The notes beneath the pieces were generated by a model. The model saw only the letters and a list, made by a program, of their open reading frames with translations. It searched no databases and was not told the DNA's origin. Both the position numbers and the translations under genes were made by a program. A DNA stretch of 48,285 nt. Source: Chitinophagaceae bacterium (GTDB lineage Bacteria; Bacteroidota; Bacteroidia; Chitinophagales; Chitinophagaceae). Shown here in pieces: positions 16,804 through 26,818 of the stretch (the first letter of the stretch is position 1; each line of letters starts with the position of its first letter). The stretch lies in contig JACMLY010000057.1 in the NCBI GenBank assembly GCA_014379345.1, forward strand, positions 1 through 48,285, in the 5' to 3' direction.

Positions 16804-18198
16804 GATCTCTCCAACCATGTTTTCTGGTTTCACCCACTCATCGAATTGCTCTGGGTTGACATAGCCAAGCTTTACTGCCATTTCTTTTAGTGTTGTTCCC
16901 TCCTTATGGGCCTTTTGTGCAATTTCTGCCGCCTTATAGTAGCCGATTTTTGTGTTGAGTGCTGTTACAAGCATCAATGAATTGGCTACATGCTTTTGTA
17001 TATTGGCTTCGATAGGTTCAATACCGGCCGCACATTTATCATTAAACGAAACGCAGCCTTCGCCGATAAGTCGTGCGCTGTGCAGGAAATTATAGATCAT
17101 CACTGGCTTGAACACATTTAATTCAAAATGTCCCGTAGCACCACCAATGCCAATAGTAACATCATTTCCCATAACCTGTGCAGAGATCATGGTCAATGCT
17201 TCGCATTGGGTCGGGTTAACTTTACCGGGCATAATGGAAGAACCCGGTTCATTATCCGGGATAAAAATTTCTCCAATGCCGCTTCGTGGGCCTGAGGATA
17301 ACATGCGGATATCGTTGGCAATCTTCATTAAACTTACTGACACTGTTTTTAAAGCTCCATGTGCTTCCACAATGGCATCATGGGCAGCCAATGCTTCAAA
17401 CTTGTTCTCGGCCGTTATAAACGGCAGTTTGGTAAGAGTCGCAATATGTCTGGCAACATTTACAGAATAGCCCGGTGGCGTATTGATGCCCGTTCCTACC
17501 GCAGTTCCACCCAGCGCTAACTCACTTAAGTGTGGCAATGTGTTTTTTATCGCTTTTAGTCCATGATCCAGTTGTGAAACATACCCACCGAATTCCTGTC
17601 CCAGGGTGAGCGGCGTCGCATCCATAAAATGAGTTCGCCCGATCTTAACTACTTGCATGAATTGCCTGCTTTTTTCTGCAAGCGTGTTTCTCAGTTTTTC
17701 TATTCCGGGTATTGTAACCTCTGCCAGCGTTTTATAAGCGGAGATATGCATAGCCGTGGGAAAAGTATCGTTCGAAGATTGTGATTTATTCACATCGTCG
17801 TTCGGATGCAAAAATTTTTCCTTATCAGAAAGTTGCCCGCCTTTTATCACATGACCGCGGTAAGCGATAACCTCATTCACATTCATATTCGATTGAGTAC
17901 CGCTGCCGGTCTGCCATACAACCAACGGGAAATATTCATCCAATTTTCCTTCCAGTATTTCATCACAGACGGTTGCGATGAGATCGGCTTTTTCTTTTGG
18001 CAAGGCGCCTGCTTCAAAATTAGTAATGGCAGCAGCTTTTTTTAAATAAGCAAATGCCCGGATGATTTCTTTTGGCATTCTATTGATATCCTGGGCAATT
18101 TTAAAATTCTCGATGCTTCGCTGGGTCTGTGCGCCATATAAAGCGTCAGCAGGAACTTTCACTTCGCCCATGGTATCTTTTTCAATGCGGTAATCCAT
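16801..18198 (-). CDS. fumC: Class II fumarate hydratase
   Basis: A 465-residue soluble enzyme of the aspartase/fumarase superfamily that converts fumarate to L-malate in the TCA cycle without an Fe-S cluster. The superfamily signature [11 protein letters not shown] is near residues 315-325. Other fumarase C landmarks are [32 protein letters not shown], the histidine-containing [16 protein letters not shown] and [17 protein letters not shown]. Length matches FumC (about 460-467). A -7-like element lies 20 nt upstream of the ATG. The gene is single and divergent from the DUF1553 cluster. Confidence 0.97.
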   Translation of the reverse strand: MDYRIEKDTMGEVKVPADALYGAQTQRSIENFKIAQDINRMPKEIIRAFAYLKKAAAITNFEAGALPKEKADLIATVCDEILEGKLDEYFPLVVWQTGSGTQSNMNVNEVIAYRGHVIKGGQLSDKEKFLHPNDDVNKSQSSNDTFPTAMHISAYKTLAEVTIPGIEKLRNTLAEKSRQFMQVVKIGRTHFMDATPLTLGQEFGGYVSQLDHGLKAIKNTLPHLSELALGGTAVGTGINTPPGYSVNVARHIATLTKLPFITAENKFEALAAHDAIVEAHGALKTVSVSLMKIANDIRMLSSGPRSGIGEIFIPDNEPGSSIMPGKVNPTQCEALTMISAQVMGNDVTIGIGGATGHFELNVFKPVMIYNFLHSARLIGEGCVSFNDKCAAGIEPIEANIQKHVANSLMLVTALNTKIGYYKAAEIAQKAHKEGTTLKEMAVKLGYVNPEQFDEWVKPENMVGEI

Positions 18199-18217
18199 AT
18201 CATCTCATTTAAGTTGG

Positions 18218-18225
18218 CAAAAATA
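18218..18225 (-). promoter_or_regulatory. Candidate -7 promoter element for fumC
   Basis: On the minus strand TATTTTTG matches TAnnTTTG, 19 nt before the fumC ATG. The inverted repeat GGTCAACC / GGTTGACC at 18254-18261 / 18287-18294 lies further upstream in the same divergent gap and could be an operator. Confidence 0.4.
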
Positions 18226-18406
18226 GGGAGATACAGAGAATTTTAAAGATTATGGTCAACCTGGTATGGTGGTCCCGATCTGCCCGGGTTGACCAGACGA
18301 TCTATTGGGAATTGTAGATAATTAAAATGAGCGGTTCTCGGTATGCCCTGCACTATAGGCTACATTGTTTATTATTGTATCTTTAAAACAAACGAATGGC
18401 TGCTGT

Positions 18407-21136
18407 ATGAAGTCTTTTTTTTCAAAGAAATTATTTCTTGTTTTTGCAGCATTGTCTGTAGCTGCCATCATTTTTATATCCAGTACTTACCATGACACGA
18501 TCGATTTTAATACTGAGGTAAAACCCATTTTTAATGATAAATGCATTTCCTGTCATGGAGGCGTGAAGCGTAAAGCAGGTTTTAGCCTGCTGTTCCGGTC
18601 AGAAGCAATGGCCAATACAGAGTCGGGCAAACCAGCCATCATTCCCGGAAAACCTGATCAAAGTGAACTTATCCGAAGAATTACACTGAATGATCCCGAA
18701 GAACGGATGCCATATAAACATGAGCCTCTTTCCAAAAAAGAAATTGAGATCCTCAGGCAATGGATCAAACAGGGAGCTACCTGGGGTGATCATTGGGCTT
18801 ATATGCCGGTAAAACAAACGGAAATACCTGAACCAAATTCTCCGTGGATAAAAAATGGAATTGATCATTTCATAGCAGAAAAACTCAACAAGGAAAAAAT
18901 AAAACCTTCTATTGAAGCAGATAAAGCCAGCTTATTGAGAAGGGTAAGTCTCGACATAACCGGTATGCCCGCTTCCCCAAAACTTGCCAGCTTGTTTTTA
19001 ACGAATACCAGTGAAAACGCATACCGGCAGTTGGTTGATTCCCTACTGGCTTCGCCTGGATTTGGAGAACGCTGGACGGCCATGTGGCTCGACCTGGCAC
19101 GATATGCCGATACAAAAGGTTATGAGCGCGATGATAGTCGCACCATCTGGCGTTACCGCGACTGGCTGATTACAGCATTCAACGAAGACAAACCTTATGA
19201 TCAGTTCCTGACCGAGCAAATAGCCGGGGACCTGCTACCTGACCCAACAGATGCTCAATATATCGCCACCGCTTTTCACAGGAATACGATGACAAATGAT
19301 GAAGGTGGCACCGACAATGAAGAATACCGGACATCGGCTGTTCTCGACAGAGTGAATACTACCTGGGAGGTATTGATGGGTACCAGTTTCGCCTGCGTTC
19401 AATGTCATAGCCATCCTTATGATCCTTTTAAACACGATGAATATTATAAATTCGTGGCCTTCTTTAATGACACCCGTGATGAGGATACATATGAAGAGTA
19501 TCCTGTAATAAGACATTTTCCGGATTCATTGGAAGAAGAATTAAACTCCCTGAATAGTTGGCTACGGCAAAATGCTTCAGCTGAAAAAGCATCCGATATC
19601 CTTCGTTTTGTGAAAACATGGGAGCCATCGATCCATTCGTTGACTGCCGATCAATTTGTCAATAGCGAACTGTCAGATACAAAATGGCTTGTTTTCCGGA
19701 ACAAAGGAACGGCGCGACTCAAAAAAGTAAATCTTGAAAACAAGGATCGTGTATTTATACGTTACAGAACCGGTTTAAAAGAAGGTGTATTGAAAATTCA
19801 TCTTGATCGCCCGGATGGAATGGTCTTAAAGACCGTTTCGATAAAGCCCACAAAAGGATGGGCGATTGAAGAATTTGAATTTCCGATAGGCACAGGTATG
19901 CATGATCTTTATCTTAGCTATACGAATCCGAATTTAAAAAAACCGGGTGATAACGGAATATTGTTCGATTGGTTTCATTTCGCCGAACAATTTCCGGGTA
20001 AAGAACGGCCCGGGTATTCATCATCTCAACGAGCTTTCCAGAAACTTCTAAAAACGAATGTTCCTAACACTCCTATCATGATGGAGAATCCCGGGGAAAT
20101 GCATCGTGAAACGAATGTATTTGAACGAGGTAACTGGCTGATGAAAGGAAAAGTTGTGCAACCAGAGACTCCTCATGTACTGAATGCATTCCCCGCAAAT
20201 GTTCCCAGAAACAGGTTGGGTCTTGCAAAATGGCTCACAGATCCCAAAAATCCGCTTACCGCAAGAACGATGGTGAATCGATTATGGGAACAATTTTTTG
20301 GAGCCGGCCTTGTAGAAACATTGGAAGATATGGGAACGCAGGGTGCCATACCATCACATAAAGAATTACTCGATTGGATGAGCTGGAAGTTTATGGGGGA
20401 TTTTCAATGGAGCGTAAAAAAAATGATAAAGGAAATCGTGATGAGCGCAACTTATCGCCAGAGCTCGAAAGCGGATTCAACCTTAATTGCCAACGACCCT
20501 TACAATAAATTATATGCGCGGGGGCCGGGTGTAAGATTAAATGCCGAACAACTCCGCGACCAGGCACTTATGCTCAGCGGCTTATTGAGTAAAACAATGT
20601 ACGGACCGAGTGTAATGCCTCCACAACCCGAAGGCATCTGGCAATCCCCTTACAATGGTAATGATTGGAAGAACAGTAATGGAGAAGACAAATACAGAAG
20701 GGCCGTGTATACCTATTACAAACGGACTGCTCCCTATCCTTCAATGATCAGTTTTGACGGGGCCATAAGAGAAATTTGTACATCCAGAAGGATCCGGACC
20801 AACACGCCGCTTCAAGCATTGGTAACACTGAACGATGAAGCGTACCTCGAAATGGCACGTGCTTTTGCTTATCGTATGAAGAAAGAGGCCGGCAAAAACG
20901 TTCGGGATCAGATCAGCAGGGGATATGAAATTGCGATGTATAAAAAGATCAGCGCAACGAAATTGAATGTGTTAGAAAAATTGTATGCGGATGCGTTGAC
21001 AAAATTCAGTAAGGATAAAGATAAAACTTGTGAGATGATCGGTTTCATCAGCGAACATAATAATCCGGAAACGGCTGCTTTGGTAGTTGTTGCCAATGCA
21101 ATGCTGAACCTGGATGAAATGATCTCAAAGAATTAA
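18407..21136 (+). CDS. DUF1549/DUF1553 protein with planctomycete-type cytochrome c domain
   Basis: A 909-residue exported or membrane-anchored protein (hydrophobic N-terminus about 8-26). The start is set at ATG 18407 because an upstream in-frame ATG (18365) would put 14 residues before the signal. Domains in order: a PSD1-type cytochrome c segment with CISCH at 46-50; DUF1549 (about 155-360), which holds a second CxxCH in FACVQCHSHPYDPF; an interdomain region; and DUF1553 (about 610-880: NRLGLAKWLTDPKNPLTARTMVNRLWEQFFG, RTNTPLQALVTLNDEAYLEMARAF). The family is abundant in Planctomycetes and occurs in Bacteroidota, usually beside DUF1501 genes as here. Its biochemical role is not established; a redox role in glycan breakdown is inferred. 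Confidence 0.9.
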   Translation: MKSFFSKKLFLVFAALSVAAIIFISSTYHDTIDFNTEVKPIFNDKCISCHGGVKRKAGFSLLFRSEAMANTESGKPAIIPGKPDQSELIRRITLNDPEERMPYKHEPLSKKEIEILRQWIKQGATWGDHWAYMPVKQTEIPEPNSPWIKNGIDHFIAEKLNKEKIKPSIEADKASLLRRVSLDITGMPASPKLASLFLTNTSENAYRQLVDSLLASPGFGERWTAMWLDLARYADTKGYERDDSRTIWRYRDWLITAFNEDKPYDQFLTEQIAGDLLPDPTDAQYIATAFHRNTMTNDEGGTDNEEYRTSAVLDRVNTTWEVLMGTSFACVQCHSHPYDPFKHDEYYKFVAFFNDTRDEDTYEEYPVIRHFPDSLEEELNSLNSWLRQNASAEKASDILRFVKTWEPSIHSLTADQFVNSELSDTKWLVFRNKGTARLKKVNLENKDRVFIRYRTGLKEGVLKIHLDRPDGMVLKTVSIKPTKGWAIEEFEFPIGTGMHDLYLSYTNPNLKKPGDNGILFDWFHFAEQFPGKERPGYSSSQRAFQKLLKTNVPNTPIMMENPGEMHRETNVFERGNWLMKGKVVQPETPHVLNAFPANVPRNRLGLAKWLTDPKNPLTARTMVNRLWEQFFGAGLVETLEDMGTQGAIPSHKELLDWMSWKFMGDFQWSVKKMIKEIVMSATYRQSSKADSTLIANDPYNKLYARGPGVRLNAEQLRDQALMLSGLLSKTMYGPSVMPPQPEGIWQSPYNGNDWKNSNGEDKYRRAVYTYYKRTAPYPSMISFDGAIREICTSRRIRTNTPLQALVTLNDEAYLEMARAFAYRMKKEAGKNVRDQISRGYEIAMYKKISATKLNVLEKLYADALTKFSKDKDKTCEMIGFISEHNNPETAALVVVANAMLNLDEMISKN

Positions 21137-21240
21137 AGTTTAATGTTTAAAGTTTAAGGTTTAAAGTTTAAAGTTGTTTTGAAAAGTCTTTTTAAATCAA
21201 CATTTAAAAACCTTAAACATTAAACTTTAAACCTTAAACA
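21134..21240. repeat. Inverted heptamer-repeat array, family A, copy 2
   Basis: Six in-phase heptamers run from 21134 to 21175 (TAAAGTT, TAATGTT, TAAAGTT, TAAGGTT, TAAAGTT, TAAAGTT); the first one begins with the stop codon of the preceding gene. Four opposite-sense heptamers (AACCTTA, AACATTA, AACTTTA, AACCTTA) run from 21209 to 21236, after a 33-nt loop. The array fills the gap to the DUF1501 gene. Confidence 0.85.
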
Positions 21241-21271
21241 TGCAGACCCGGGTAAGAAAAAAAGTATTGTA

Positions 21272-22777
21272 ATGACGCAGAAAGAACTACATGATCAACG
21301 CCTGGTAAAGGAAGCCAATGACAAGGCTATGCGCTTTTTTACGCGCAGGCATTTTTTGCGGGAAAGCGCCATGGGGTTTGGTGCATTGGCATTTGGGTCA
21401 TTACTGGGTTGTAACTCCGATGCATCAGTAAACGCAGTCAATGATTTTGATGCGGCTAACCCGCTGGCGCCAAGAATGCCGATGTTTCCGGGGAAGGCGA
21501 GGTCCATTATCTATTTGCATATGGCTGGTGCGCCATCGCAACTTGAGTTGTTCGACTACAAACCCGAACTGATGAAACTGGATGGACAGAACTGTCCGGA
21601 TTCATTGCTGGAAGGAAAACGGTTTGCATTCATAAGAGGTGTACCAAAAATGCTTGGCCCGCAGGCACAATTCAAACAATATGGTCAATCCGGCGCCTGG
21701 GTTTCAGAACATCTCCCTCATTTTTCAACGATCGTAGACGAGGTAAGCTTTTTAAAAGCGATGACCACCGATCAATTCAATCATGCACCCGCCCAATTGC
21801 TGATGCATTCAGGGTCGGCACGTTTGGGAAGGCCAAGTATGGGCTCATGGGTGACATACGGGCTGGGTACGGAAAACCAAAATTTGCCTGGTTTCGTGGT
21901 GCTGACCTCTGGCGGAAATTTTCCTGATGCGGGTAAAAGCGTATGGGGCAGCGGGTTTTTGCCATCAGTTTACCAGGGTGTGCAGTGTCGTTCAGAAGGA
22001 GATCCTGTTTTATTTATTAAAGACCCCGCAGGAATTGACCGGGATCTTCGTAAGGCTTCTATAGATGCTATCAATGAAGTCAATAAACAGGAATATGAGG
22101 AATTCAAAGATCCTGAAATTTTATCGCGCATTTCTCAATACGAGATGGCCTTTAAAATGCAGATATCTGTTCCCGAAGTGATGAATATTAATTCTGAACC
22201 CGAATATATCCAATCCATGTATGGTACAAAACCCGGCAAAGCATGTTTCGCAAACAATGCGCTGCTTGCCAGAAAACTGGTAGAAAAGGGCGTTCGATTT
22301 GTTCAATTGTTTGATTGGGGCTGGGATACCCATGGTACAAGTGAGAGCGGATCTCTCGATATAGGGTTGATCAATAAATGTAGGGAGGTTGATAAAGCCA
22401 TGACCGCTCTAATTCTCGACCTGAAACAAAGGGGTTTGCTTGAGGAAACATTGGTTGTATGGGGTGGCGAATTTGGCAGAACACCAATGCAGGAAAACCG
22501 CGAAGGAAAACAAAACATATTTAAAGGCAGAGATCATCACGCCGAAGCATTCACCATCTGGATGGCCGGTGGCGGAATTAAGAAAGGATACAGTTATGGA
22601 GAGACAGATGAAGTAGGCTACAGTACAGTCAGCGGAAAAACAGAGCCATTCGATGTACAGGCAACCATCCTGAATCAATTAGGTCTTGATCATGAAAAAT
22701 TTGTGTATTATTTTCAGGGCAGACCATTCAGATTAACAGACGTGAGTGGAAGGGTGATTGAAGAAATATTAGCTTGA
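21272..22777 (+). CDS. DUF1501 family exported protein
   Basis: A 501-residue member of the DUF1501 family, which has an alkaline-phosphatase/sulfatase-like fold in other lineages. The N-terminus holds a twin-arginine-like signal (TRRHFLRESAMGFGALAFGSLLG) immediately followed by a cysteine, so a Tat-exported lipoprotein is likely. Conserved segments are SIIYLHMAGAPSQLELFDYKPEL, DQFNHAPAQLLMHSGSARLGRPSMGSW, LFDWGWDTHG and WGGEFGRTPMQ. The pairing with a DUF1553 gene directly upstream is the usual one. Substrate and reaction are unknown. ATG 21272 follows a family A heptamer array with no competing start nearby. Confidence 0.9.
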   Translation: MTQKELHDQRLVKEANDKAMRFFTRRHFLRESAMGFGALAFGSLLGCNSDASVNAVNDFDAANPLAPRMPMFPGKARSIIYLHMAGAPSQLELFDYKPELMKLDGQNCPDSLLEGKRFAFIRGVPKMLGPQAQFKQYGQSGAWVSEHLPHFSTIVDEVSFLKAMTTDQFNHAPAQLLMHSGSARLGRPSMGSWVTYGLGTENQNLPGFVVLTSGGNFPDAGKSVWGSGFLPSVYQGVQCRSEGDPVLFIKDPAGIDRDLRKASIDAINEVNKQEYEEFKDPEILSRISQYEMAFKMQISVPEVMNINSEPEYIQSMYGTKPGKACFANNALLARKLVEKGVRFVQLFDWGWDTHGTSESGSLDIGLINKCREVDKAMTALILDLKQRGLLEETLVVWGGEFGRTPMQENREGKQNIFKGRDHHAEAFTIWMAGGGIKKGYSYGETDEVGYSTVSGKTEPFDVQATILNQLGLDHEKFVYYFQGRPFRLTDVSGRVIEEILA

Positions 22778-22922
22778 CGCTGATTGGCTAATCATTGTTG
22801 TCCGGTTAATAGTCATTCAAAGCCCTGATCAAAATGAATAGCCTAAGATTATGCCTGGAACCGATCGTCGCAGTATATAAAGATTTTCTCCGGATATTAG
22901 TGATGGCTAATTTCATTAAAAG

Positions 22923-23849
22923 ATGAATCGTCGAAATTTTTTGGAACTTACAAGTTCTGCAAGTACTGCGCTGTTGTTATCATTGAATGAAACACTTGCT
23001 TCTAACCCAAAACCTGTTTTCACCATGAATAAAGTTTTTGAATTGAAGATACTTGCTACCAATTGGGGATTCGCTGGTACATTGGATGAGTATTGCGGCA
23101 AAGTAAAAAAAGATGGATATGATGGAATTGAGACCTGGTGGCCGGGAGATAAAGCAAAACAGGATGAATTATTTGCCTGTTTGAAAAAACACCAGCTGGA
23201 TGTAGGTTTTTTATGCGGGGCTTCACAAACCAACTATCAGGAACACCTGGATGGGTTTAAAAAAATGATTAATGCTGCGGCCAGGCAAACTATCCAGCGT
23301 CCATTGTATTTGAACTGTCATTCAGGAAGGGATCATTTCAGCTTCGAACAAAACAAAGCGTTTATTGATCACACCACAATGCTTTCGAAAGAAACGGGTA
23401 TTATCATTTGCCATGAAACACATCGTTCAAGGATCATGTTCGCCGCGCATACTACCCGACAGTACATTGAAAAAATTCCTGAACTGCGGTTGACATTTGA
23501 TGTTTCGCACTGGTGCAATGTGCATGAATCATTGTTGCAGGATCAACAGCAAACAGTTGAAATGGCATTAGACCGGGTGGACCATATTCATGCCCGGATA
23601 GGTCATCCCGAAGGGCCGCAGGTAAATGATCCCCGGGCGCCTGAATGGGAGGCCGCAGTGAAACAACATTTCGCCTGGTGGGATAAAATTGTAGAACGAA
23701 AAAAGAAAAATGGAGAGCGGATGACATTCCTGACTGAATTTGGTCCCCCGGATTATATGCCCGCATTGCCCTACACCAGGCAGCCGCTCGGAGATCAATG
23801 GGCAATCAATGTGCACATGATGCAACTCGTAAGGAAAAGATATTCCTGA
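22923..23849 (+). CDS. Sugar phosphate isomerase/epimerase-like TIM-barrel protein
   Basis: A 308-residue AP-endonuclease-2-like TIM barrel (xylose-isomerase-like family). It begins MNRRNFLELTSSASTALLLSL, a twin-arginine-like signal, so the enzyme is probably exported to the periplasm together with its neighbours. Likely metal-site residues sit in IICHETHRSR, TFDVSHWCNVHES, HIHARIGHPEGPQ and FLTEFGPPDY (Glu, Asp, His, Glu pattern of the fold). The substrate is unknown; a sugar or keto-sugar from the glycan attacked by the cluster is a reasonable inference. Confidence 0.85.
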   Translation: MNRRNFLELTSSASTALLLSLNETLASNPKPVFTMNKVFELKILATNWGFAGTLDEYCGKVKKDGYDGIETWWPGDKAKQDELFACLKKHQLDVGFLCGASQTNYQEHLDGFKKMINAAARQTIQRPLYLNCHSGRDHFSFEQNKAFIDHTTMLSKETGIIICHETHRSRIMFAAHTTRQYIEKIPELRLTFDVSHWCNVHESLLQDQQQTVEMALDRVDHIHARIGHPEGPQVNDPRAPEWEAAVKQHFAWWDKIVERKKKNGERMTFLTEFGPPDYMPALPYTRQPLGDQWAINVHMMQLVRKRYS

Positions 23850-23917
23850 AAATCTAAGCAGTAATAATTTATAAGCAGCCGATTTGAGGCATTGTAAAAA
23901 TTGGTAAAGAGAAAAGA

Positions 23918-25321
23918 ATGTTCATCACCATAGCAGAATTCATCGGTCGCCTTCATCCCCTGCTTGTTCACCTTCCTATAGGCATTTTATTGATTGCCTG
24001 CCTGCTTCAATGGCTATCCTCAAAACAGCGTTTTAGCGAACTATACCAGGCAATCACCATTACACTGCTTTGTGGAATGGTTGCAGCGATCGCTTCAACA
24101 ATTAGCGGATACTTATTAAGGATGAACGAGGATTACGATGAACAACTGGTCAATATCCATCAATGGCTGGGAATTTCAACTGCAGTTATTTCAATAATTT
24201 TTTATTTTTTGCACCGGCGAAATGCGCCTGTAAAAGTGCGTCTGGGGATATCGGTACTATTGTTTTTATTGATAGTTCTCACCGGGCATTTTGGTGGCAC
24301 ACTTACCCATGGATCGGATTACCTTTCTTTTTCTGGTTCCGGCGAAACAACTGCGATCAGGCAAAAACCAATTGCCGATGTGCAGGAAGCGATGATCTAT
24401 ACCGATATTGTTCAGCCCCTTTTGCAAACCAAATGTTATGGCTGTCATGGCAAAAACAAGCAGAAAGGCGGTTTGCGGATGGATGATTCTGCACGGCTAT
24501 GGAAAGGAGGAAAAGATGGGATTGTGTTAATTGCAGGCAAAGCCGATGAAAGCGAAATGATCAAGCGATTGCTTTTACCGCGAAATCATGAGGATCATAT
24601 GCCGCCTAAGGAAAAACCGCAATTGAATGAGCAGGAAATTGCCCTGTTGCACTGGTGGATCGCTTCCGGTGCACCGTTTCGTAAGAAAGTGAAGGAAGTG
24701 AAACAGTCAGAAACAATAAAACCGATCCTGATTTCTTTTCAAAATAATGGTCCTGAAAAAAAATTGATCAGTGACATTCCGGTCACTGCTGTAAATAGAG
24801 GCGATGAAGAGGCAATTAATAAACTGAAGGAAAGAGGAGTGGTGGTTTTGCCGGTTGCGCAAAACAGTAATTACTTAATGGCGAGTTTTGTTATTGTAGA
24901 TTCAGTAACAGATAGCGATATTGCGCTTTTACTTCCATTGCAGCAACAATTTATATGGCTTAAGCTTGGCAATACACGAATCAGTGATTCTTCACTGTAT
25001 GTTATTTCAAAACTCAAAAACATTACAAGGCTTCAATTGGATCATACCAATATCACTGATACCGGCCTGGCCCATCTCCGGTCTCTTACCAATCTCCAAT
25101 ATCTCAATCTTGTAGGAACAAAAGTGAGTTTGCAGGGCATGCTTGCATTAAAGGAATTAAAAAATCTTCAGTCTGTTTACCTTTATCAAACGCTTATCAA
25201 ATCATCAGAATGGACGGCGCTTAAAAATAATTTCCCTCATATTTTAATTGATTCGGGAGGATACAGTGTTCCTATATTTGAAACCGATACAACTCTGGTA
25301 AAGCCAAAGAAAAAAAGCTGA
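23918..25321 (+). CDS. DUF2231 membrane protein with cytochrome c motif and leucine-rich repeats
   Basis: A 467-residue three-part protein. Residues about 10-135 carry four membrane helices and the DUF2231 opening GRLHPLLVHLPIGILLIACLLQWL. About 160-250 are a planctomycete-type cytochrome c domain with the heme site CYGCH at 173-177 and HMPPKEKPQLNEQEIALLHWWIASGAPF. About 330-440 hold leucine-rich repeats (LKLGNTRISDSSLYVISKLKN, LQLDHTNITDTGLAHLRSLTN, LNLVGTKVSLQGMLALKEL). It is probably an inner-membrane electron-transfer partner of the DUF1549/1553 cytochrome. The GH29 gene begins one base after its stop. Confidence 0.85.
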   Translation: MFITIAEFIGRLHPLLVHLPIGILLIACLLQWLSSKQRFSELYQAITITLLCGMVAAIASTISGYLLRMNEDYDEQLVNIHQWLGISTAVISIIFYFLHRRNAPVKVRLGISVLLFLLIVLTGHFGGTLTHGSDYLSFSGSGETTAIRQKPIADVQEAMIYTDIVQPLLQTKCYGCHGKNKQKGGLRMDDSARLWKGGKDGIVLIAGKADESEMIKRLLLPRNHEDHMPPKEKPQLNEQEIALLHWWIASGAPFRKKVKEVKQSETIKPILISFQNNGPEKKLISDIPVTAVNRGDEEAINKLKERGVVVLPVAQNSNYLMASFVIVDSVTDSDIALLLPLQQQFIWLKLGNTRISDSSLYVISKLKNITRLQLDHTNITDTGLAHLRSLTNLQYLNLVGTKVSLQGMLALKELKNLQSVYLYQTLIKSSEWTALKNNFPHILIDSGGYSVPIFETDTTLVKPKKKS

Positions 25322-25322
25322 G

Positions 25323-26759
25323 ATGAAAAAACATATCTTATTAGCGCTGTGTCTCCATGCATGCTCTGTTTACTTATATGCACAGACAATACAACCATAC
25401 CTTCCGGTTCCAACAAAGCAACAACTCGACTGGCATGGTTTGGAGTTTTATTTTTTTGTGCATTTTGGTCCGAATACATTTACTGATAAAGAATGGGGGC
25501 ATGGGGATGAGCCTGAAGATATTTTTAATCCAACCGGGCTGGATTGCCGGCAATGGGCCAGGACAGCTAAGCAGTCGGGGGCAAAAGGGATTATTATAAC
25601 CGCAAAGCATCATGATGGATTTTGTTTATGGCCGAGTAAATATAGCAAACACACGGTACGCGAAAGCAAATGGAAAAAGGGGAAAGGGGATGTATTAAGG
25701 GAATTATCACAGGCCTGCAAAGAATATGGAATAAAGTTCGGAGTATACATTTCTCCCTGGGACCGCAATCATCCACAATACGGTACGCCGGAGTACAATG
25801 ATGTGTTTGTGAATATGATGAAGGAAATATTCAGCAATTACGGACCTATTTGGGAGCTGTGGTGGGATGGAGCAAATGGCGAAGGTCCAAATGGGAAAAA
25901 GCAGGTGTATGATTGGGGAAGATTTGAATCTGTCGTGCGTCAGATCTCGCCCAATACTGTAGTGTTCAGTGATATCGGCCCGGATATCCGGTGGGTAGGA
26001 AATGAGAAGGGAATAGCCGGAAAAACAAATTGGAACGGGCTTGATACTGCCGGCTTTACAAGGGGCCTCGGCGCTCCTCATACAGATACACTGAACAAGG
26101 GAAATATCCACGGCAAGACCTGGATACCTGCGGAATGTGATGTAAGCATCCGGCCGGGATGGTTTTATCATGCAGAGGAAGATGGTAAAGTGAAAACACC
26201 GGAACAGTTATTCAACCTGTATTTGAAATCAGTCGGACGTGGCGCAAATTTCTTATTGAATATTCCACCCGACAGGCGGGGATTGATTCATGCCAATGAC
26301 TCGGTAGCATTGGTAGGTTTTAGAAGTATAATGGAAAAAAATTTTGCAAATAACCTTGTAATGAATACAAGCGCGCAATTAACTGCTGGTAATCAGGTTC
26401 TCAATACAACTCAATTAACGGATCAATCCGTAAAGACTTATGTACAATTAAATCATTACCAGGAACAGGGGATCCGGTTGGTATTTACAAAACCTACGGA
26501 AATAAATTGCATTGTGCTGCAGGAAGCCATTGAATTCGGGCAGAGAATCCAAAATTTTGAAATTGACCTGGAGAATAGCGAAAGCCTCACCTTAATTAAA
26601 GGGACAACCGTCGGAAGAAAACGGATTGTCAGTTTCCCAACCAGAAAAGTAAATAATATCGTTGTCCGCATAACGCAGGCCAGGGCTGCGCCCATCCTTA
26701 ATGAAATTACCGCCCATAAAATGGCCGAAATACTTGTTGAAGAGAATCCCCCTGAATAA
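25323..26759 (+). CDS. Alpha-L-fucosidase, GH29 family
   Basis: A 478-residue secreted glycosidase with signal peptide MKKHILLALCLHACSVYLYAQ. The GH29 barrel spans about 25-335: FFVHFGPNTFTDKEWG, IIITAKHHDGFCLWPSKYS, KFGVYISPWDRNHPQYG, and ELWWDGANGEG, whose aspartate is the expected nucleophile. The DGANGEG context suggests the GH29-B-like branch, usually specific for alpha-1,3/4-fucosyl linkages, but this cannot be settled by eye. Residues about 350-470 form a beta-sandwich resembling a carbohydrate-binding module (IRLVFTKPTEINCIVLQEAIEFGQRIQNFEID). It is co-transcribed with the preceding genes (1-nt gap) and gives the only direct clue to the cluster's substrate. Confidence 0.92.
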   Translation: MKKHILLALCLHACSVYLYAQTIQPYLPVPTKQQLDWHGLEFYFFVHFGPNTFTDKEWGHGDEPEDIFNPTGLDCRQWARTAKQSGAKGIIITAKHHDGFCLWPSKYSKHTVRESKWKKGKGDVLRELSQACKEYGIKFGVYISPWDRNHPQYGTPEYNDVFVNMMKEIFSNYGPIWELWWDGANGEGPNGKKQVYDWGRFESVVRQISPNTVVFSDIGPDIRWVGNEKGIAGKTNWNGLDTAGFTRGLGAPHTDTLNKGNIHGKTWIPAECDVSIRPGWFYHAEEDGKVKTPEQLFNLYLKSVGRGANFLLNIPPDRRGLIHANDSVALVGFRSIMEKNFANNLVMNTSAQLTAGNQVLNTTQLTDQSVKTYVQLNHYQEQGIRLVFTKPTEINCIVLQEAIEFGQRIQNFEIDLENSESLTLIKGTTVGRKRIVSFPTRKVNNIVVRITQARAAPILNEITAHKMAEILVEENPPE

Positions 26760-26818
26760 ATATCAGGTTTCCCATTGATGGCACGATATTTTTCATCAGT
26801 CTTTTGGATAAGAAAGAA

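Noticed and set aside
18254..18294. Terminator between fumC and the DUF1553 gene
   Set aside because: The genes diverge and the 25-nt loop is long; an operator is more plausible, but support is weak.
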